The notes: generated by a model not told the origin, from the sequence alone. Numbered from the stretch's first letter, positions 7,562 through 15,638 are shown. The stretch: 25,865 nt of DNA from Trebonia sp036501515 (GCA_036501515.1 DASYAD010000298.1:1-25865), one strand, 5' to 3'. Numbers and translations are program-made.

Positions 7562-10129
7562 CTACTCGAGCGGCTGGCGGGACAGCGCCGCCGGGGCGCG
7601 GCCGCCGAGCAGCCAGCCGGCCGCCGCCGCGATCAGCGGCATGCCGACGACCAGCAGGGCGATGTCGGACCAGGGCACGTTGCCGAAGGTCTGGACGAGG
7701 CTGGCGTGCGCGAACACCGCCCCGGCCAGCATCGCCGCCACGGTGCCGAGGGCCGCGCCGAGGAATGCCAGGACGCCCGCGGTGACGCCCGCGAGTGCCC
7801 GCCTGGTGCGGGCGGTCGCACCAGTCGCGGTGAGCGTCCGCAGGTCGCGGGCGGTCTCGCTGCGGATCAGGCCAGTGGTCATCGCGAGGATGCCAAGCGC
7901 GAGCAGCAGGCCGCCGATTGTCGCGCCGTTGCTGATCTCGCCCAGGCTGAGCTGCCCGGACTTGGTTTCGACGGTAGCGCCGAGGCCGAGTGCGGCCTGG
8001 CGGGCCGCGTTGACCTGCACCGGGGTCAGCGCCGAGTGCGCCTGGATCAGCCAGCCGACCGGGACGGCGGTCTCGTGCAGTGCCGTGACCGCCTGCTCGG
8101 TGATGACGGTGTTCGGCACCGACGTGCCGGCCGGCAGCTGCCCGGACTCCTGGATGACGGGGTTCAGCACGCACAGGCCGGCCGGGCAGGGCGCGCTGGG
8201 CGACTCGGCCAGGTACGCGCCGCTTACCAGCGCGAGTCCTCCCGTCGACGGCAGCCCGGACCGCACGGTGAGGACGTCGGCCCGCGGGTCGACCGAGGCC
8301 GGGCTGATACCGAACGCCGCCAGCAGCTGCGGGGTGGCCACGTACACCAGTCCGCCGAAGCCGCGGCCGCTCACCGAGATGATCCCGCCGTACTGGTTCT
8401 CGGTGGGCTGCCCTGGCTCGACCACGTTGACGCTAACCGGCACCTCGAGCTCAAGCGGGGCGGGCGCGTGCAGCTGGGCGGCGAGTTCGTTCGCCTCGGT
8501 GCTGGTGGCGGTCAGCTTGGCGGCGGCGGTGAACTGGCCCGTCTGCTGCTGGGCGGGGTCGTTGCCGGGTGCGTAGAGGATCAGCTGGTTCGAGGCCATG
8601 TTGGGGGCGGTGTAGTCGAGCGCGTCGTCGAACCGGAGGCTCGCGACGACAATCGCCAGCGTGGCGAGGAAGACCGCGAACGATACCGCCGCCAAAGCCG
8701 CGCCTGACCGCGACCGGTACCGCTCCAGGTCGCGGATGGCGAGCCGGACCGCGAGGGGCGCGCGCCACGCGAACCGGGCGAGGCGGTCCACGATAAAGGG
8801 CGCCAGCAGGGCGGACGCGATTTCGCAGCAGACCAGGCCGACCAGCACGAGGTACCGGTTGCCGCCTCCGTTGCCGTCCCAGCCGCCCGAGACGAACAGC
8901 AGGAACAGGCCGCCAACGACGAAGAGGATGCCGGGGCGCAGCGAGCGGGCGACCACCTGGGGCGGCTCGACCCGTCCGGAGATCGCGGCGACCACCGGGA
9001 TCTTGCTGACCGAACGCCCTGGCCACACGGCGGCGATGACCGAGGTCGCGACGGCCAGCAGCAGGCCCGCGATCACGGCCGGCCACGGGAGGGCCAGGGG
9101 GTCGGTCCGGTGCGCGGTGGCGGTTTCCAGGTGCGGGTAGTACCAGAACCAGGCGCCCGCCGCGACCGCGGTGCCGATGACGGCACCGGCCAGGCCGGCC
9201 ACCAGGCCGTCGATGACCAGCACGAAGCGGACGTCGGCTTCGGTCGCGCCGAGCGAGGACAGCATGCCGAGGGCACGCTGCCTGCGCTGGGCCATCACCG
9301 TGAACGCGGCGGTGGCGACGAGGCCGATGAACACCAGGCCGAGCACAGAGACGACCAGCACCACGGTGGCTGGCGAGACGATGGAGTTATCCGGCTGCGG
9401 GACGGAGACGTCCGCGCTCTTCGGTATGACGTCGCCGGCCGCCGACGCGGCGGCGGAGTCCAGCGGCTCCCCGAGGAAGACCCGGACGTTCGCGGGGGCG
9501 CTGAGCTGGCCGGGCGCGACGAGGGCGAACTCGTCGAGCAGGTTGGACGGGTTCTCGACGATGCCGGTGACGGTGAAACCGCGGCCGGCTTCGGCCCCCG
9601 ACCCGGCCGGGACGTGCCAGGCCGAGCCCGTCCGCAGGCCGTACAGCCGGGCGAGCCCGGCGGTGACCGCGACCTGGCCTGGCCCGGCCGGGTAGTGACC
9701 GGAGTCGAGGGCGAGCAGCGGCCGGGTGTACGGCGCCGCCGGGTCCTGGGCGCGCAGCTCGGCCCCGCCGGTCTGCCCGGTGGTGACCGGCTCGTCGTCG
9801 ATGACGCTGGCCGGGCCGTAGGCCTTCTCGATCTTGGCGATGGCGCTGGCCAGGTGGGGGGTACTGCCGGGCAGCTCGATCCTGGTCTGCGCGGTGCCGA
9901 AGTTCCCGGCGTTCGGCGTGCCCGGGGTCGCGGAGGCGACCGCGATGCCGAGCAGCGTCGCGGCGGTGGCGACCGCGATCAGCACGACGATCAGCAGCCG
10001 CTGCTTCCATTCGCGCAGGGCGAGGCGCAGCTCCCAGCGCGACAGCGCGCGGCGGGCGCCCGCGGCGCGGCGCGGGTCCTCGGGCTCGCGGGGCGGCCGC
10101 TCGTGAAGGTCGTATCCGGTCATCGTCAT
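7562..10129 (-). CDS. FtsX/MacB-like ABC transporter permease
   Basis: An 855-aa membrane protein. After a basic N terminus comes one membrane segment (LLIVVLIAVATAATLLGIAVA, about residues 45-65), then a large extracellular domain (70-255). Next are FtsX segments around IVSPATVVLVVSVLGLVFIGLV with MAQRRQRALGMLSSLGAT, four more segments (330-475), a second extracellular domain (510-735) and a C-terminal FtsX module (GLLLALGILAMTTGLI to the end). This is the usual duplicated layout of actinobacterial permeases for export or envelope functions. The start ATG 10129 overlaps the ATPase stop as ATGA; a second in-frame ATG follows at 10123. The substrate is unknown; antibiotic or lipid handling is typical of PadR-linked systems. 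Confidence 0.92.
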   Translation of the reverse strand: MTMTGYDLHERPPREPEDPRRAAGARRALSRWELRLALREWKQRLLIVVLIAVATAATLLGIAVASATPGTPNAGNFGTAQTRIELPGSTPHLASAIAKIEKAYGPASVIDDEPVTTGQTGGAELRAQDPAAPYTRPLLALDSGHYPAGPGQVAVTAGLARLYGLRTGSAWHVPAGSGAEAGRGFTVTGIVENPSNLLDEFALVAPGQLSAPANVRVFLGEPLDSAAASAAGDVIPKSADVSVPQPDNSIVSPATVVLVVSVLGLVFIGLVATAAFTVMAQRRQRALGMLSSLGATEADVRFVLVIDGLVAGLAGAVIGTAVAAGAWFWYYPHLETATAHRTDPLALPWPAVIAGLLLAVATSVIAAVWPGRSVSKIPVVAAISGRVEPPQVVARSLRPGILFVVGGLFLLFVSGGWDGNGGGNRYLVLVGLVCCEIASALLAPFIVDRLARFAWRAPLAVRLAIRDLERYRSRSGAALAAVSFAVFLATLAIVVASLRFDDALDYTAPNMASNQLILYAPGNDPAQQQTGQFTAAAKLTATSTEANELAAQLHAPAPLELEVPVSVNVVEPGQPTENQYGGIISVSGRGFGGLVYVATPQLLAAFGISPASVDPRADVLTVRSGLPSTGGLALVSGAYLAESPSAPCPAGLCVLNPVIQESGQLPAGTSVPNTVITEQAVTALHETAVPVGWLIQAHSALTPVQVNAARQAALGLGATVETKSGQLSLGEISNGATIGGLLLALGILAMTTGLIRSETARDLRTLTATGATARTRRALAGVTAGVLAFLGAALGTVAAMLAGAVFAHASLVQTFGNVPWSDIALLVVGMPLIAAAAGWLLGGRAPAALSRQPLE

Positions 10130-10842
10130 GACGGCTGCTCCAGCAGCGTCTCCGGGCCCGCGGGGGCGGCGGTCTGGTCGACGATCCGGCCGTCGCGCAG
10201 GAACACGACCCGGTCTGCCCAGGAGGCGAGCTGCGCGTCGTGGGTGACCACGACGGCGGCGGTGCCGCGCTTGCAGTAGGTGTGGATGAGCCGCATCACG
10301 GTCTCGCCGTTGGCGGAGTCGAGCGCGCCGGACGGCTCGTCGGCGAGCAGCAGCCGCCGTTCCCCCACCACCGCGCGGGCGATCGCGACGCGCTGCCGCT
10401 CGCCGCCGGAAAGCTGGTCGGGGAAATGCCGGGAGCGGTCACCGAGCTGCAGCTCCTCCAGCGCCTTGAGCGCGGCCAGGTGGGCTTTGCGCATCGACAT
10501 GCCGTCAAGCTCAAGCGGCAGCGAGACGTTCTCCGCCGCGGTGAGCCCGGGCAGCAGGTTGAAGTCCTGGAAGACGTAGCCGATCGTGCGGCGGCGGACC
10601 CGCGACTTCGCGGAGCCGGACATCCGCAGCGTGTCCTCCCCGTTGACCAGCACGGCGCCTGACGTCGGCTCCTCGAGCGTGCCGGCGATCGTGAGCAGCG
10701 AGGACTTGCCCGAGCCGGACGGGCCCATCACCGCCACCATCTCGCCGGCGGCGACCTTGAGCGACACGTCGCGCAGCGCCTGCACTTCGGCCGCGCCCCG
10801 GCCGTGCACCTTGGAAATCGATCGCAGTTCGAGCACGGTCAT
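10126..10842 (-). CDS. ABC transporter ATP-binding protein (MacB/LolD type)
   Basis: A 238-aa ATPase that powers the FtsX-like permease. Walker A GPSGSGKSS, Q-loop GYVFQDFNLLPGLT, signature LSGGERQR, Walker B with D-loop LLLADEPSGALD and H-loop VVVTHD are all intact. ATG 10842 overlaps the PadR stop (ATGA), and its own stop overlaps the permease start, so the three genes form a tightly coupled operon. The longer open frame upstream is the antisense of PadR in another frame and is not part of the gene. Its Q-loop region is clearly related to the ATPase fragment fused to the sensor kinase at the left edge. Confidence 0.95.
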   Translation of the reverse strand: MTVLELRSISKVHGRGAAEVQALRDVSLKVAAGEMVAVMGPSGSGKSSLLTIAGTLEEPTSGAVLVNGEDTLRMSGSAKSRVRRRTIGYVFQDFNLLPGLTAAENVSLPLELDGMSMRKAHLAALKALEELQLGDRSRHFPDQLSGGERQRVAIARAVVGERRLLLADEPSGALDSANGETVMRLIHTYCKRGTAAVVVTHDAQLASWADRVVFLRDGRIVDQTAAPAGPETLLEQPS

Positions 10843-11450
10843 CGCCTTACTCCCGTCGTGGGTCTGGTCGGCAGGCCGGCGCCGGCCTTCGCGGCGGCCA
10901 TCGCCCTGGCCGGGGTCCAGCCGTCGGCGAGGGCACGGCGCAGCCGGCCTTCCGCCGCGTCCAGCCAGCGGACGACCGAGTCGAGCCGGAACAGCTCCGA
11001 GTCGACGACCAGGGAGAAGGCCAGGTCGCTGCCGTTGTCGTCTTCCTTGAGCCTGGTCCACTCCTGCATGAGCTGGATCAGGTAGCGCCGGTGCGCCTGG
11101 ATGACCTCGGACACGTCGGTGCCAGGGACGCGCACCGCGATCAGCACCTTCATCACCAGGTCGTCGCGGGGCGGCGTGGACAGGTCCGGCGGAACGCGCA
11201 GCCACTGGGCCAGCTCGGCGGTGCCGGCCTTGGTGATCCGGTACGCCTTCTGCGGTCCCGGCTCGAGCTCTTCGCCGTCGCCGGCCGCGGCGACCAGCCC
11301 GTCCCGCTCAAGCCGCTGCAGCGTCGTGTAGACCTGCCCGACGTTGAGCGGCCACACCTTGCCGGTATTCGCCTCGAACTCCTCACGCAACTGCAGCCCG
11401 TACTTGGGCCCGTCGCTGAGCAGCGCGAGCAGTGCGTGCCTGACGCTCAT
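10839..11450 (-). CDS. PadR-family transcriptional regulator
   Basis: A 203-aa regulator. The N-terminal winged helix (about residues 1-85) has LLALLSDGPKYGLQLREEFE, the typical PadR start, and GQVYTTLQRLERDGLV as recognition helix and wing. A C-terminal helical dimerisation region (PadR_C-like, 95-180) follows. ATG 11450 is preceded by GGAGGT at 6 nt. PadR proteins usually repress adjacent transporter operons and are relieved by a ligand; here the gene is first in the ABC operon. A palindrome over the likely -10 box (11497-11507) and a perfect inverted repeat (11558-11597) upstream are candidate binding sites. Confidence 0.93.
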   Translation of the reverse strand: MSVRHALLALLSDGPKYGLQLREEFEANTGKVWPLNVGQVYTTLQRLERDGLVAAAGDGEELEPGPQKAYRITKAGTAELAQWLRVPPDLSTPPRDDLVMKVLIAVRVPGTDVSEVIQAHRRYLIQLMQEWTRLKEDDNGSDLAFSLVVDSELFRLDSVVRWLDAAEGRLRRALADGWTPARAMAAAKAGAGLPTRPTTGVRR

Positions 11451-11480
11451 CGGCACCTCCACTCGAAGTAGGAAACCTCG

Positions 11481-11508
11481 TATCTCACCGAGTAGAATAC
11501 TGAGTATA
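11481..11508 (-). promoter_or_regulatory. Probable promoter and operator of the PadR-ABC operon
   Basis: On the minus strand TATACT (11503-11508) is a good -10 match, about 53 bases from the PadR start. It overlaps the perfect palindrome ATACTGAGTAT (11497-11507). An imperfect partner, TATCTCACCGAGTA (11481-11494), lies next to it. An operator over the -10 fits autorepression. No good -35 is seen. Confidence 0.5.
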
Positions 11509-11557
11509 GGACGGGCACGGAAAGCCCGGCGGGGACGCGCGGGGCTTGGCGAAGATC

Positions 11558-11597
11558 GTGGATAGTTTTGTACACGGGGATGTACAAAACTATCCAC
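11558..11597. promoter_or_regulatory. Perfect 17-6-17 inverted repeat in the divergent PadR / DsbA-like region
   Basis: Arms GTGGATAGTTTTGTACA (11558-11574) and its exact reverse complement (11581-11597) flank CGGGGA. It is AT-rich in GC-rich surroundings and lies between two divergent genes, so a regulator-binding site is likelier than a terminator. By symmetry, both strands contain TTGTAC, a 17-nt spacer and TATCCA, a weak promoter-like pair. The protein that binds is unknown; PadR or an unlinked TetR-type repressor are possible. Confidence 0.6.
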
Positions 11598-11729
11598 AGT
11601 CCACGTGGGCGGACACCATCTCCGTGAGTGGCGGGGACGGGCGCGGCGGCCGCCTGGCGCGGGCGGCGGGGACAGGTGCGGCGCCTGCCGCCGGGTGCGC
11701 GGTGGGGTTGTGCTCGCGGCGGAGTTAGA

Positions 11730-12365
11730 GTGAGTGACATGACAGCTACTCCCGCCGCTAAGCCCGTTGTCGACTTCTACTTCGACCCGCTGTGCCCGTT
11801 CGCCTGGGTCAGCTCGCGCTGGATCCTTGAGGTGGAGAAGGAACGCGACATCGACCTGTCCTTCCGGGTGATGTCGCTGTCGGTGCTCAACTCCGGCCGC
11901 CCGGATCTTCCTGAGCAGTACAAGGAGCTCCTCGACAGGGGCTGGGGCCCGGTCCGCATCTGCATCGCGGTCGAGCAGAAATACGGCACCCCCGCGCTGC
12001 GCGACCTGTACACCGCGCTTGGCACCAAGCGTCACATCGAGAAGCGCGACTTCGGCCCCGAGCTGTACGTCGAGGCGCTGACCGAGTGCGGCCTCGACCC
12101 GGCACTGGCCGCCGCGGCGGACTCCACCGAGTACGACACCGCCCTCAAGGAGTCGCACCACCGCGGCATGGACCCGGTCGGCGACGAGGTGGGCACCCCG
12201 ACCATCCACATCGACGGCACGGCGTTCTTCGGGCCGGTGATCACCCGGGTGCCGCGCGGCGAGGAAGCGGTCAAGATGTTCGACGGCGCGCTGCTGCTGG
12301 CGTCGAACCCGTACTTCTTCGAGCTCAAGCGGACCAGGACCGAGGCGCCGCAGGTCGACAGCTGA
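11730..12365 (+). CDS. Rv2466c-family mycothiol-dependent nitroreductase (DsbA-like), CPFA active site
   Basis: The protein follows Mycobacterium tuberculosis Rv2466c along its length: DFYFDPLCPFAWVSSRWILEV, DLPEQYKELLDRGWGPVR, SHHRGMDPVGDEVGTPTIH, FFGPVITRVPRGEEA, and an FFELKRTRTEAPQ ending. The family has a thioredoxin fold with a helical insertion and uses mycothiol, in some members to reduce nitro compounds. Rv2466c has CPWC at the active site; here it is CPFA, so the resolving cysteine is absent and a two-cysteine mechanism is not possible. GTG 11730 (VSDMTATP, 211 aa) is chosen because GGAG lies 5 nt upstream; ATG 11739 is the alternative. Nothing adjacent suggests an operon. Confidence 0.9.
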   Translation: MSDMTATPAAKPVVDFYFDPLCPFAWVSSRWILEVEKERDIDLSFRVMSLSVLNSGRPDLPEQYKELLDRGWGPVRICIAVEQKYGTPALRDLYTALGTKRHIEKRDFGPELYVEALTECGLDPALAAAADSTEYDTALKESHHRGMDPVGDEVGTPTIHIDGTAFFGPVITRVPRGEEAVKMFDGALLLASNPYFFELKRTRTEAPQVDS

Positions 12366-12377
12366 TCCTGGGCGCGG

Positions 12378-12664
12378 CTAGTGCGGCGCGGTGGCGCCGG
12401 TCGGGACGCCGGGCGGCGCCTGGCCTGCCCGCCGGCCGTCCTGGACGAAGTGCTGGTTCACCCAGCCGGCGCCCCAGCCGGGACCTGACGACCAGGAGCC
12501 CGCGAGCCGCATTTTGTCCGAGCTGCGCGGGACATTTCCCGTCCCGAGCTGATAACAGAGTATTGAGACCTTCGTGCCCGGATAGACCGCGCGACTAGCG
12601 CCCGGTATTGCGGAATTCCAGCTAGGCGCCGACCGCCGGGCGATGCCGCCATTGTCGTTCTTGC
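12378..12664 (-). pseudogene. Possible remnant of a secreted SH3-like domain protein
   Basis: The 297-base gap between the DsbA-like and GNAT genes holds a minus-strand open frame ending at 12378. It contains YPGTKVSILCYQLGTGNV, DKMRLAGSW and GWGAGWVNQHFVQDG, the pattern of bacterial SH3 domains of exported actinobacterial proteins. No in-frame start or signal peptide precedes the domain before the GNAT gene, and local GC is lower than in the flanks. It is best read as the C-terminal piece of a degraded gene. The remaining residues to the stop (RRAGQAPPGVPTGATAPH) are low-complexity. A chance open frame cannot be excluded. Confidence 0.4.
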
Positions 12665-13222
12665 CTACATTCCGGCGATACCGCAGGGGTCGAGGCGGAC
12701 GGTCACGGTCAGCACCCCGTCTCTGGCGGAGTGCACCCGCCCGGAACCGTACGGGCGGAGGAGGCCGCCGATCCAGGCCTGCTCGGCCAGCAGCTGGGCC
12801 TCGACCTCGCGGACGCCGCTGCGGGCGGCGTGGGTTACCAGGTCGTGCACCAAGCGGGTACCGAGGCCGCGGCGCTGCCAGCCGTCCTCGATCAGCAGGC
12901 CGAGCTCCGCCGCGCCCTCGGCCACCAGGCGGCAGCTGGCCAGCGCGACGGTCTCGCCCGCATAAGCGGCAGGGCTGGCGGGGATGTATGGGCACCCGAC
13001 GAGCGCGTGGTGGAAGGGGCTGCCGGACAGCGCCTCGGCCAGGTAGCTCCGCGGTATCGCCTGGACGGGGCCGTGGAAGCGGTGGTAGCGCGTGGCTGGC
13101 GTGCACCGCTCGAACATCCGGGTCAGCGCGTCGCGGTCGCCGGCTGCCGCCTGGCGCACCAGCAGGGCGCCCGGGGGGCCGGCCGGGATCAGCTCGCCAG
13201 CGGGAAGCACGGGCGCGCTCAC
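12665..13222 (-). CDS. GNAT-family N-acetyltransferase
   Basis: A 185-aa protein whose core matches GNAT. LLVRQAAAGDRDALTRMFERCTPATRYHRFHGPV is the N-terminal strand and helix found in actinobacterial GNATs related to protein-lysine acetyltransferases. ELGLLIEDGWQRRGLGTRLV is the acetyl-CoA pyrophosphate loop (Q/RxxGxG/A). The family transfers acetyl from acetyl-CoA to an amine; the target is unknown. GTG 13222 is supported by AGGAGG 4 nt upstream, and that sequence lies inside the mini-ORF element whose stop overlaps this start. Through the element it is coupled to the SCO6745-family gene upstream. Confidence 0.88.
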   Translation of the reverse strand: MSAPVLPAGELIPAGPPGALLVRQAAAGDRDALTRMFERCTPATRYHRFHGPVQAIPRSYLAEALSGSPFHHALVGCPYIPASPAAYAGETVALASCRLVAEGAAELGLLIEDGWQRRGLGTRLVHDLVTHAARSGVREVEAQLLAEQAWIGGLLRPYGSGRVHSARDGVLTVTVRLDPCGIAGM

Positions 13223-13299
13223 GGCCCCTCCTCGCTGACGCTCGTCAGGCCCGCTCGCATCGGCGCAGCGCTTACTAGTTCGCTCGCACGCTCGCTCAC
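13219..13299 (-). repeat. Full GTGA-bounded mini-ORF element, copy C (26 codons plus stop)
   Basis: 81 nt, the same length and frame as copy A (2863-2943), with 66 of 81 bases identical. It encodes VSERASELVSAA at the start and LTSVSEEGP at the end. Its GTG (13297-13299) overlaps the TGA of the SCO6745-family gene, and its TGA (13219-13221) overlaps the GTG of the GNAT gene. AGGAGG (13227-13232) supplies the GNAT Shine-Dalgarno from inside the element. It fills the gap exactly, so both neighbours remain coupled. Confidence 0.85.
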
Positions 13300-14156
13300 G
13301 GCCGCGGGGCGCCGATCGGGTTCGGCACCGGGAACGCGCCGGCCTCGATCAGGCGGCGGCTCACGGGGGTGGCCAGCTCGATAGCGCGCTCGACCCCGGT
13401 CGAGCCGATCCGCTCGACCGGGCCCGCGGCCAGCCGGTCGGTCAGCTCCTCGACGTCACGGCGCAGCGCTCCGCCGGTCTTGGTGAGCCGGCCGCCTGAG
13501 TCGAGCAGGCCGCGGGCGGCCAGCCGCCGGGACGACTGCGTCCAGTCCTCGTCGGTCCAGCCGCGGCTCTGCTGGACCATGGCCCTGGTGATGGCCCCCG
13601 TCGCGGCGAATGTCACCGTCGCGTCCAGGCCTCGCAGCCCGTGCGCCACTCCGGCCAGCACGTGGCCGTCGCCGCGGTGCTCGCGCAGCACGGTGGCCGC
13701 GAGCCAGATCGCGCCGACGGGATCGGCCGGACGCGGCACGCCCGCCCACGCGGCCGCGAGCGGCCGTCCGTCGAAACGGCAGCCCTCGACCGCGTCCCAC
13801 AGCAGTCCGGACAGCTCCCCGGCGCGGCTGAGCAGCGTTTCGCCCGCGTACTCCCGCAGCGCTTCCTGCGCGCTGCCGAGGCGGGCCTCGAGCACGGCCT
13901 CTGGCGAGGCGAACCGCCAGGCGTCGGGGATCGCGCGGGCGACGATGCCGGGCGCGAACCCGTACGTCATCGCCTCGACGGCGGACGCGGGGAGCGGGCC
14001 GAGCGGCGCCACGCGGCCGGCGAAGTAGCTCATCCAGAAGCCGCGCAGGCCCGTTTTGCGAGCCGCTTCGAGCGGCCCCGGCGTGAAGTAGACGACGGAG
14101 TGCATCGGCTCGATCGCCGCCCAGAAGCGCCGGGCGAGTGTGACGGTCGGTTCCAT
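13296..14156 (-). CDS. SCO6745-family protein (SalK-like)
   Basis: A 286-aa protein of a widespread actinobacterial family related to SalK. The family features are LARRFWAAIEPMHSVVYFTP, GLRGFWMSYFAGRVAPLGP, ATVLREHRGDGHVLAGVAHG, RGWTDEDW and, near the C end, a winged-helix-like stretch (ARGLLDSGGRLTKTGGALRRDVEELTD). No catalytic motif is known to me; the family has been treated as a possible DNA-binding or regulatory protein. ATG 14156 (MEPTVTLARR) fits the family start. It diverges from the MocR gene across 51 bases and precedes the GNAT gene on the same strand. Confidence 0.85.
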   Translation of the reverse strand: MEPTVTLARRFWAAIEPMHSVVYFTPGPLEAARKTGLRGFWMSYFAGRVAPLGPLPASAVEAMTYGFAPGIVARAIPDAWRFASPEAVLEARLGSAQEALREYAGETLLSRAGELSGLLWDAVEGCRFDGRPLAAAWAGVPRPADPVGAIWLAATVLREHRGDGHVLAGVAHGLRGLDATVTFAATGAITRAMVQQSRGWTDEDWTQSSRRLAARGLLDSGGRLTKTGGALRRDVEELTDRLAAGPVERIGSTGVERAIELATPVSRRLIEAGAFPVPNPIGAPRP

Positions 14157-14207
14157 GTCTTCACCCTGCCTCAGCCCGGCGCCCGCTGACAGTGCCAATA
14201 TGGGGAA
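14157..14207. promoter_or_regulatory. Divergent promoter region between SCO6745-family and MocR genes
   Basis: 51 bases serving two divergent genes. On the plus strand CAATAT (14196-14201) lies 6 bases before GTG 14208, which would put transcription start at or next to the start codon, as in leaderless actinobacterial mRNAs. The GGGGA before the GTG is too close for a normal ribosome site. No -35 consensus is seen. Confidence 0.35.
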
Positions 14208-15638
14208 GTGGACCAGGATCTGAGCTGGTGGGCCGAAGTCGTCTTCGCGGGCTGGCGCGACCGGCCGGGCCCCCGCTACGCACGGCTCGCCGCCGCGCTG
14301 CTCGAGGCGGTCGACCAGGGCACGGTCGCGCGCGGCACCCGGGTGCCGGCCGAACGGGCACTCGCGGCCGTGGCCGGCGCGTCGCGCGGCACCGTCGTCG
14401 CCTGCTACGGCCAGCTAGTCGAGGCGGGCGTGCTCAGCAGGCGGCAGGGGTCGGGCACCTACGTGGCCGGCCGCCCCTCGTGGGCCGCCCGGCCCGCCGC
14501 GGGCACCGCGGCGATGCTGCTGCGCCGGATCGCCGAGGACCGCGAGACCATCGACCTGTCCGTCTCCGCCCCCGGTGACCTGCGGCACCTGCCGCCCGCC
14601 GACCCCGCGGCGGCCTGGCACGGGCTCGACGGCCACGGCCTCGACCCGGCCGGACTGCCCGCGCTGCGAGCCGCCGTCGCCCGGCACCTGACCGAGCACC
14701 AGGGACTGCCGACCGAACCCGGGCAGGTCGTCATCACCGCGGGGGCGCAGGAGGCCCTGTGGCTGCTGTCCCGGGTGCTGCCGGGCGGCAGGCTGCTCGC
14801 GAGCTGCCCCGGTTACCCGGGCCTGGCCGGCGCGATCGCCGGCACGCGGGCCGAACTGGTCCACCTGCGATCGGACGCCGCGGGCGAGGACCCCAGCGCG
14901 GTCGAGCGGGCCGGCCGCTCCCCCGGCGGCGTCGCCTTCCTGATGCCGACCGGGCACAACCCGACCGGGACGGTGATGCCGCTGCTGCGCAGGCAGTCCC
15001 TGGCCGCGATCGCGGACGCGGGCCGGGTCACCATCGTCGAGGACCTGACGCTGGCCGACCTCACCCTTGGCGTGCCCGGCGCGGCCGTCCCGCCGCCGCT
15101 GGCCGCGCTGTCGACCCGGGTCATCGCCGTCGGCTCGGTCTCCAAGGTGCTCTGGGGCGGGCTGCGGGTCGGCTGGATCCGGGCGGCGGAGCCGCTGCGG
15201 TCGGCCTTGATCGCGCGCAAGTCGGCGCTCAGCATCGGCACCGCGGTGATCAGCCAGGCCCTCGCGGCCCAGCTGCTGGCCGGGGTCGACGCACGCTGGC
15301 TGGCCGGGCACCGGGCGGCGCTCACCGGGCGCCGCGACCTGCTCGCCGCGCTGCTCGCGCGGCACCTGCCCGGCTGGCGGACCCGGGCGCCGCAGGCGGG
15401 CCTGTCACTGTGGGCCGAGCTGCCCACCGCCAGCGCCGACGCCTACGCGGCGACCGCCGCCAGAACGGGGGTCAGCGTGCTGGCGGGCAGCGCGGCCTGC
15501 TCTGACGGGCGGCACGAGAACTTCGTCCGGCTGTCGTTCGCCGAGCAGCCGGGCACCCTGGAACTGGCCGTGGAGCGCCTCGCCGTCGCCTGGGAGCTGC
15601 ACGCCGAGACGCTCGCGGTCAGCCCGGCCCGGGGCTGA
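14208..15638 (+). CDS. MocR-family regulator (GntR helix-turn-helix fused to aminotransferase)
   Basis: A 476-aa fusion. Residues 15-85 form a GntR winged helix (YARLAAALLEAVDQGTVARG, VPAERALAAVAGASRGTVVACY, GVLSRRQGSGTYV). Residues 115-470 are a fold-type I aminotransferase with VVITAGAQEALWLLSRVL, PTGHNPTG, VEDLTLADL and the PLP-binding Lys313 in GSVSKVLWGGLRVGWI. MocR proteins use the aminotransferase part as a PLP or ligand sensor and often control vitamin B6 or amino-acid genes. The divergent SCO6745-family gene is the obvious candidate target. GTG 14208 is the start; the ORF ends 277 bases before the DUF218 gene. Confidence 0.93.
   Translation: MDQDLSWWAEVVFAGWRDRPGPRYARLAAALLEAVDQGTVARGTRVPAERALAAVAGASRGTVVACYGQLVEAGVLSRRQGSGTYVAGRPSWAARPAAGTAAMLLRRIAEDRETIDLSVSAPGDLRHLPPADPAAAWHGLDGHGLDPAGLPALRAAVARHLTEHQGLPTEPGQVVITAGAQEALWLLSRVLPGGRLLASCPGYPGLAGAIAGTRAELVHLRSDAAGEDPSAVERAGRSPGGVAFLMPTGHNPTGTVMPLLRRQSLAAIADAGRVTIVEDLTLADLTLGVPGAAVPPPLAALSTRVIAVGSVSKVLWGGLRVGWIRAAEPLRSALIARKSALSIGTAVISQALAAQLLAGVDARWLAGHRAALTGRRDLLAALLARHLPGWRTRAPQAGLSLWAELPTASADAYAATAARTGVSVLAGSAACSDGRHENFVRLSFAEQPGTLELAVERLAVAWELHAETLAVSPARG

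Noticed and set aside
11558..11597. Reading the palindrome as a terminator
   Set aside because: Both flanking genes point away from it, so there is no transcript to end, and there is no U-tract.
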